A stretch of DNA of 64,000 nucleotides from Pedobacter sp. BMA (GTDB taxonomy: Bacteria > Bacteroidota > Bacteroidia > Sphingobacteriales > Sphingobacteriaceae): positions 372,001 through 436,000 of the forward strand of contig NZ_LECU01000005.1 in NCBI RefSeq assembly GCF_001027745.1. The letters run 5' to 3'. This document shows positions 61,788 to 64,000 of the stretch, in pieces (within the stretch, counting starts at the first letter, position 1; the number at the start of each line of letters is the position of its first letter). Made by a program: the position numbers and the translations under genes. The notes beneath the pieces are model-generated. The model did not search any database, was not told where the DNA came from, and saw only the letters and a program-made list of their open reading frames with translations.

Positions 61788-63304
61788 CCTGCGTTTTGTT
61801 TAATCAAGCCCGAACTGTTATCTATTTCCCTTTGCGGAACTGCCCAAACATCATGTACCTGGGGATTGAAAGCCCTTGCAGGCCAGATCACTGCACCATC
61901 GAAATCGTGTAATGGTTGTGCATAAACCGCTTGTGCGTCACCCCATCTCACTAAATCACGGTGGCGATCGGCCCACTCACCTGCCAGCTCATTTCTACGT
62001 TCGCGTTTTAAATCCGCCAGCGTCATTCCTGTTTTAGCTTGCAAACCTGCTCTCAGCCTGATTTTATTTAACTCAGCATCTCCCGCACCTGCACCACTTA
62101 CATTGATAGCGGCCTCCGCCTTGATCAAAAGTACTTCCGCATAGCGCATCAACGGTACATTTAAATCGGTAGTGCCATTGTCTCCGTTAGGATTAACGTG
62201 TGTCGGAATCGGATTTGCATAGGTAAAAGGCTCCATATATTTTTTAAACTGATAGTTTGATGTGGCTCCGGCATCTTTGGTAAAACTACGCTCCGCACCG
62301 AAAAACATAAATTTATCGCCCGGTTTTAAAATGGTGGCTTCACGACGCTGGTCGCCTGCCTCATAGGAATCATAAAGCTCTTTGGTTGGCAAATAATAAC
62401 CCCAGCCATTATAAATGCCCCAGGCTTTATTCGTTAGCATAACACCCGGCAATTTACTTCCCCAACCGGTGCCACCACCGTTAGGTGTACATACAACCGA
62501 CCAGATATATTCTTTAGACCAGTTATTTGAGGCCTTGAAAACATCGGAAAAACCTGTGGTAATTAAATCATGCTGACCAGAGGTAATCACCATGTCTGCA
62601 TATTTTGCTGCGTTTGCATAGTCTTTCTTGTAAAGATAAACTTTAGAAAGATAGGCCCATGCTGCAGTTTTGTGTGCCTTACCATAATCGGTTGCTTTCA
62701 TGGTAGTGAACAAAGGAAGATTATCGGCTGCCTTAAGCAATAAGGAAATGATATAATCATAGTTTTCGTTCACATTTTTAGCACGCCCAACCGGTATAGC
62801 CGGGTCAGCTTCAGGAGTAACAATTGGTACCCCGGCCTTATCATTGCCATAATTCGCTGCAAGCTGAAAATAAACCAGCCCCGCATTGAAATAAGCATCG
62901 CCAATAATCTGCTTCTTTAAAGCTTCGTCCATATTAATAGCAGGAACATTGGTGATGATATCATTTGCCCGTTTAATAATGGCATAACGCATACTCCATT
63001 GCGTTTCGGTATATCCGCCACCTATGTAGCTGCGGTTAAAATTCTTAATGTTATCGCCCTCAGGTTTGTTCCGGCCGGTAACCATATCGTCACTCGCATT
63101 GATAAACCAGAACATGCCACGCCCGTAGAAATCTTCAGCATTGTAATTTTCATACATACCCGCTTCTGCCTTGATCGCGTCTTCTTTGGTTTTCCAGAAA
63201 TTCTGTGCCGATGGTGCTCCTTCAGGTGCAATATCAAGTTGTTTTGTACAAGCCGCAAATACAGTTACTGCCAGTACTGCTATATATTTTAAAGATGTTT
63301 TCAT
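61781..63304 (-). CDS. SusD/RagB-family nutrient-binding lipoprotein
   Basis: A 507-aa surface lipoprotein (lipobox at Cys19, TVFAACTKQLDIAPEG) with SusD features: KTKEDAIKAEAGMYENY, the TPR region AAWAYLSKVYLYKKDYANAAKYAD, the C-terminal MRYAEVLLIKAEAAINVSG, and NELAGEWADRHRDLVRWGDA. It pairs with the truncated susC gene 14 bp upstream and overlaps the phosphatase fusion gene by 7 bp, so the three form one operon. The phosphatase suggests a phosphorylated or phosphate-bridged ligand. Confidence 0.95.
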   Translation of the reverse strand: MKTSLKYIAVLAVTVFAACTKQLDIAPEGAPSAQNFWKTKEDAIKAEAGMYENYNAEDFYGRGMFWFINASDDMVTGRNKPEGDNIKNFNRSYIGGGYTETQWSMRYAIIKRANDIITNVPAINMDEALKKQIIGDAYFNAGLVYFQLAANYGNDKAGVPIVTPEADPAIPVGRAKNVNENYDYIISLLLKAADNLPLFTTMKATDYGKAHKTAAWAYLSKVYLYKKDYANAAKYADMVITSGQHDLITTGFSDVFKASNNWSKEYIWSVVCTPNGGGTGWGSKLPGVMLTNKAWGIYNGWGYYLPTKELYDSYEAGDQRREATILKPGDKFMFFGAERSFTKDAGATSNYQFKKYMEPFTYANPIPTHVNPNGDNGTTDLNVPLMRYAEVLLIKAEAAINVSGAGAGDAELNKIRLRAGLQAKTGMTLADLKRERRNELAGEWADRHRDLVRWGDAQAVYAQPLHDFDGAVIWPARAFNPQVHDVWAVPQREIDNSSGLIKQNAGW

Positions 63305-63318
63305 ATGTTTTGAATCGA

Positions 63319-64000
63319 TTAAAGGTTAACACTTAAACCAAGCATGAAACTTCTGGCCTGCGGATATTTACCCACATCAAGCCCGTTGTTCGAAAGACCA
63401 ATCTCCGGATCGAAGCCCGAATAATCGGTAATGGTAAACAGGTTGTTCGCCGTAGCGTATATCCTCACCGCACCGGTTCTGATTTTACTGGTTAATGATT
63501 TGGGTAAGCTGTAACCGAGCGTTACGTTGCGGATACGCAAATAAGAGCCGTCCTCAATGTAAAAATCTGAGGCATTGAAGTTTCCATTGGCATCGCTGGT
63601 AGAAATAATTGGCACTTTACCGTTTGGATTCTCCGGGCTCCAGGCATCTAAAATACCCACCAGTTTGTTGTAAGATGGACCACTTGCACTATAAGTTGTC
63701 CTTTTCACCGCATTGAACAATTTATTGCCCTGTACACCCTGGGCCATAATGTTGAAATCGAAGTTTTTATAGTTTGCGTTAAAGCTTAATCCGTAAGAAA
63801 AATCAGGGTAAGCACTTCCCGCAAAATAACGGTCTTTTCCATCAATAGATCCGTCACCGTTCATATCCACGAACTTGAAGTCACCCGCCTTAGCATTAGG
63901 CTGAATCTTTTGTCCGTTTGAACCCTTGTAATTATCTGCTTCAGCCTGGCTCTGAAATATACCGTCTGTTTTCAATACGTAGTAGCTATACAACGGCTGG
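63319..64000 (-). CDS. SusC/RagA-family TonB-dependent transporter, C-terminal part (cut by window edge)
   Basis: The last ~227 residues of a SusC-like barrel, open to base 64000 (reading QPLYSYYVLKTDG...). Conserved SusC C-terminal features are present: GDFKFVDMNGDGSIDGKDR (the calcium-loop-like DxNxDGxID), NYKNFDFNIMAQG, DGSYLRIRNVTLGYSLP, VRIYATANNLFTITDYSGFDPE and the final LGLSVNL. The signal peptide, TonB box and plug lie outside the window. First known gene of the SusC-SusD-phosphatase operon. Confidence 0.93.
   Translation of the reverse strand, partial: QPLYSYYVLKTDGIFQSQAEADNYKGSNGQKIQPNAKAGDFKFVDMNGDGSIDGKDRYFAGSAYPDFSYGLSFNANYKNFDFNIMAQGVQGNKLFNAVKRTTYSASGPSYNKLVGILDAWSPENPNGKVPIISTSDANGNFNASDFYIEDGSYLRIRNVTLGYSLPKSLTSKIRTGAVRIYATANNLFTITDYSGFDPEIGLSNNGLDVGKYPQARSFMLGLSVNL

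Noticed and set aside
1..64000. CRISPR array, insertion sequence or prophage
   Set aside because: No regularly spaced repeats, transposase or phage structural genes were found in reading either strand.

Overview
The window looks like chromosomal DNA of a Bacteroidota, most likely a Sphingobacteriaceae member close to Pedobacter. The support is: SusC/SusD pairs with lipoprotein export signals, a hybrid-two-component-type regulator beside a polysaccharide utilization locus (PUL), the family-specific genes DUF3276 (PUR-alpha-like), DUF5362, DUF1573 and YbbR-coaE, several TAnnTTTG -7 promoter elements, weak Shine-Dalgarno signals and moderate-to-low GC. Genus level is inference.

Layout. 1-17 kb is mostly housekeeping: the N-terminus of an MBL-fold exonuclease, ybbR-coaE, nusB-DUF1573-yajC, a leucine-dehydrogenase-like enzyme, two ABC exporters, a PUR-alpha-like protein, ychF, a HAD hydrolase, mgtE, a stress-type four-helix bundle protein, a stand-alone IF-3 and a DUF3891-SDR-hydrolase group. 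17-24 kb holds a Tat-type Gfo/Idh/MocA oxidoreductase, a complete tRNA-Arg(CCG) unit, a heme-binding-like protein, a PAS kinase and a PL14-like lyase. 24-30 kb is a minus-strand series: ldhA-MFS, a Crp-like regulator, MFS-FAD monooxygenase, and the eroded remnant of a GNAT acetyltransferase.

30-39 kb is an exopolysaccharide locus. A GH5 glucanase is divergent from a five-gene unit: a membrane kinase-like protein that lacks the usual histidine, a BcsB-like protein, an outer-membrane protein, a GspE_N/MshEN-glycosyltransferase 2 fusion and a polytopic membrane protein. This is the best candidate for an incompletely described system: a polymer synthase with a possible cyclic-di-GMP sensor fused to the N-terminus of the transferase. 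39-45.4 kb holds two related SDRs (one with a Tat-like signal), a PAS kinase and a four-gene ABC/LolA-like operon.

45.7-59.9 kb is a PUL (SusC, SusD, DUF3823, GH43, a clan GH-A hydrolase and GH2). It is divergent from a regulator of the HTCS type split into two overlapping genes, a periplasmic-sensor kinase and a REC-AraC regulator. SusC/D would import glycans trimmed by the three hydrolases, and the split regulator would sense the products. 59.9-64 kb is a second SusC/D unit whose third gene fuses a phosphodiesterase-like domain to an alkaline phosphatase. It looks suited to phosphorus-bearing substrates, and its SusC runs off the window end.

No CRISPR array, rRNA, insertion sequence, phage or intact integrase was seen.
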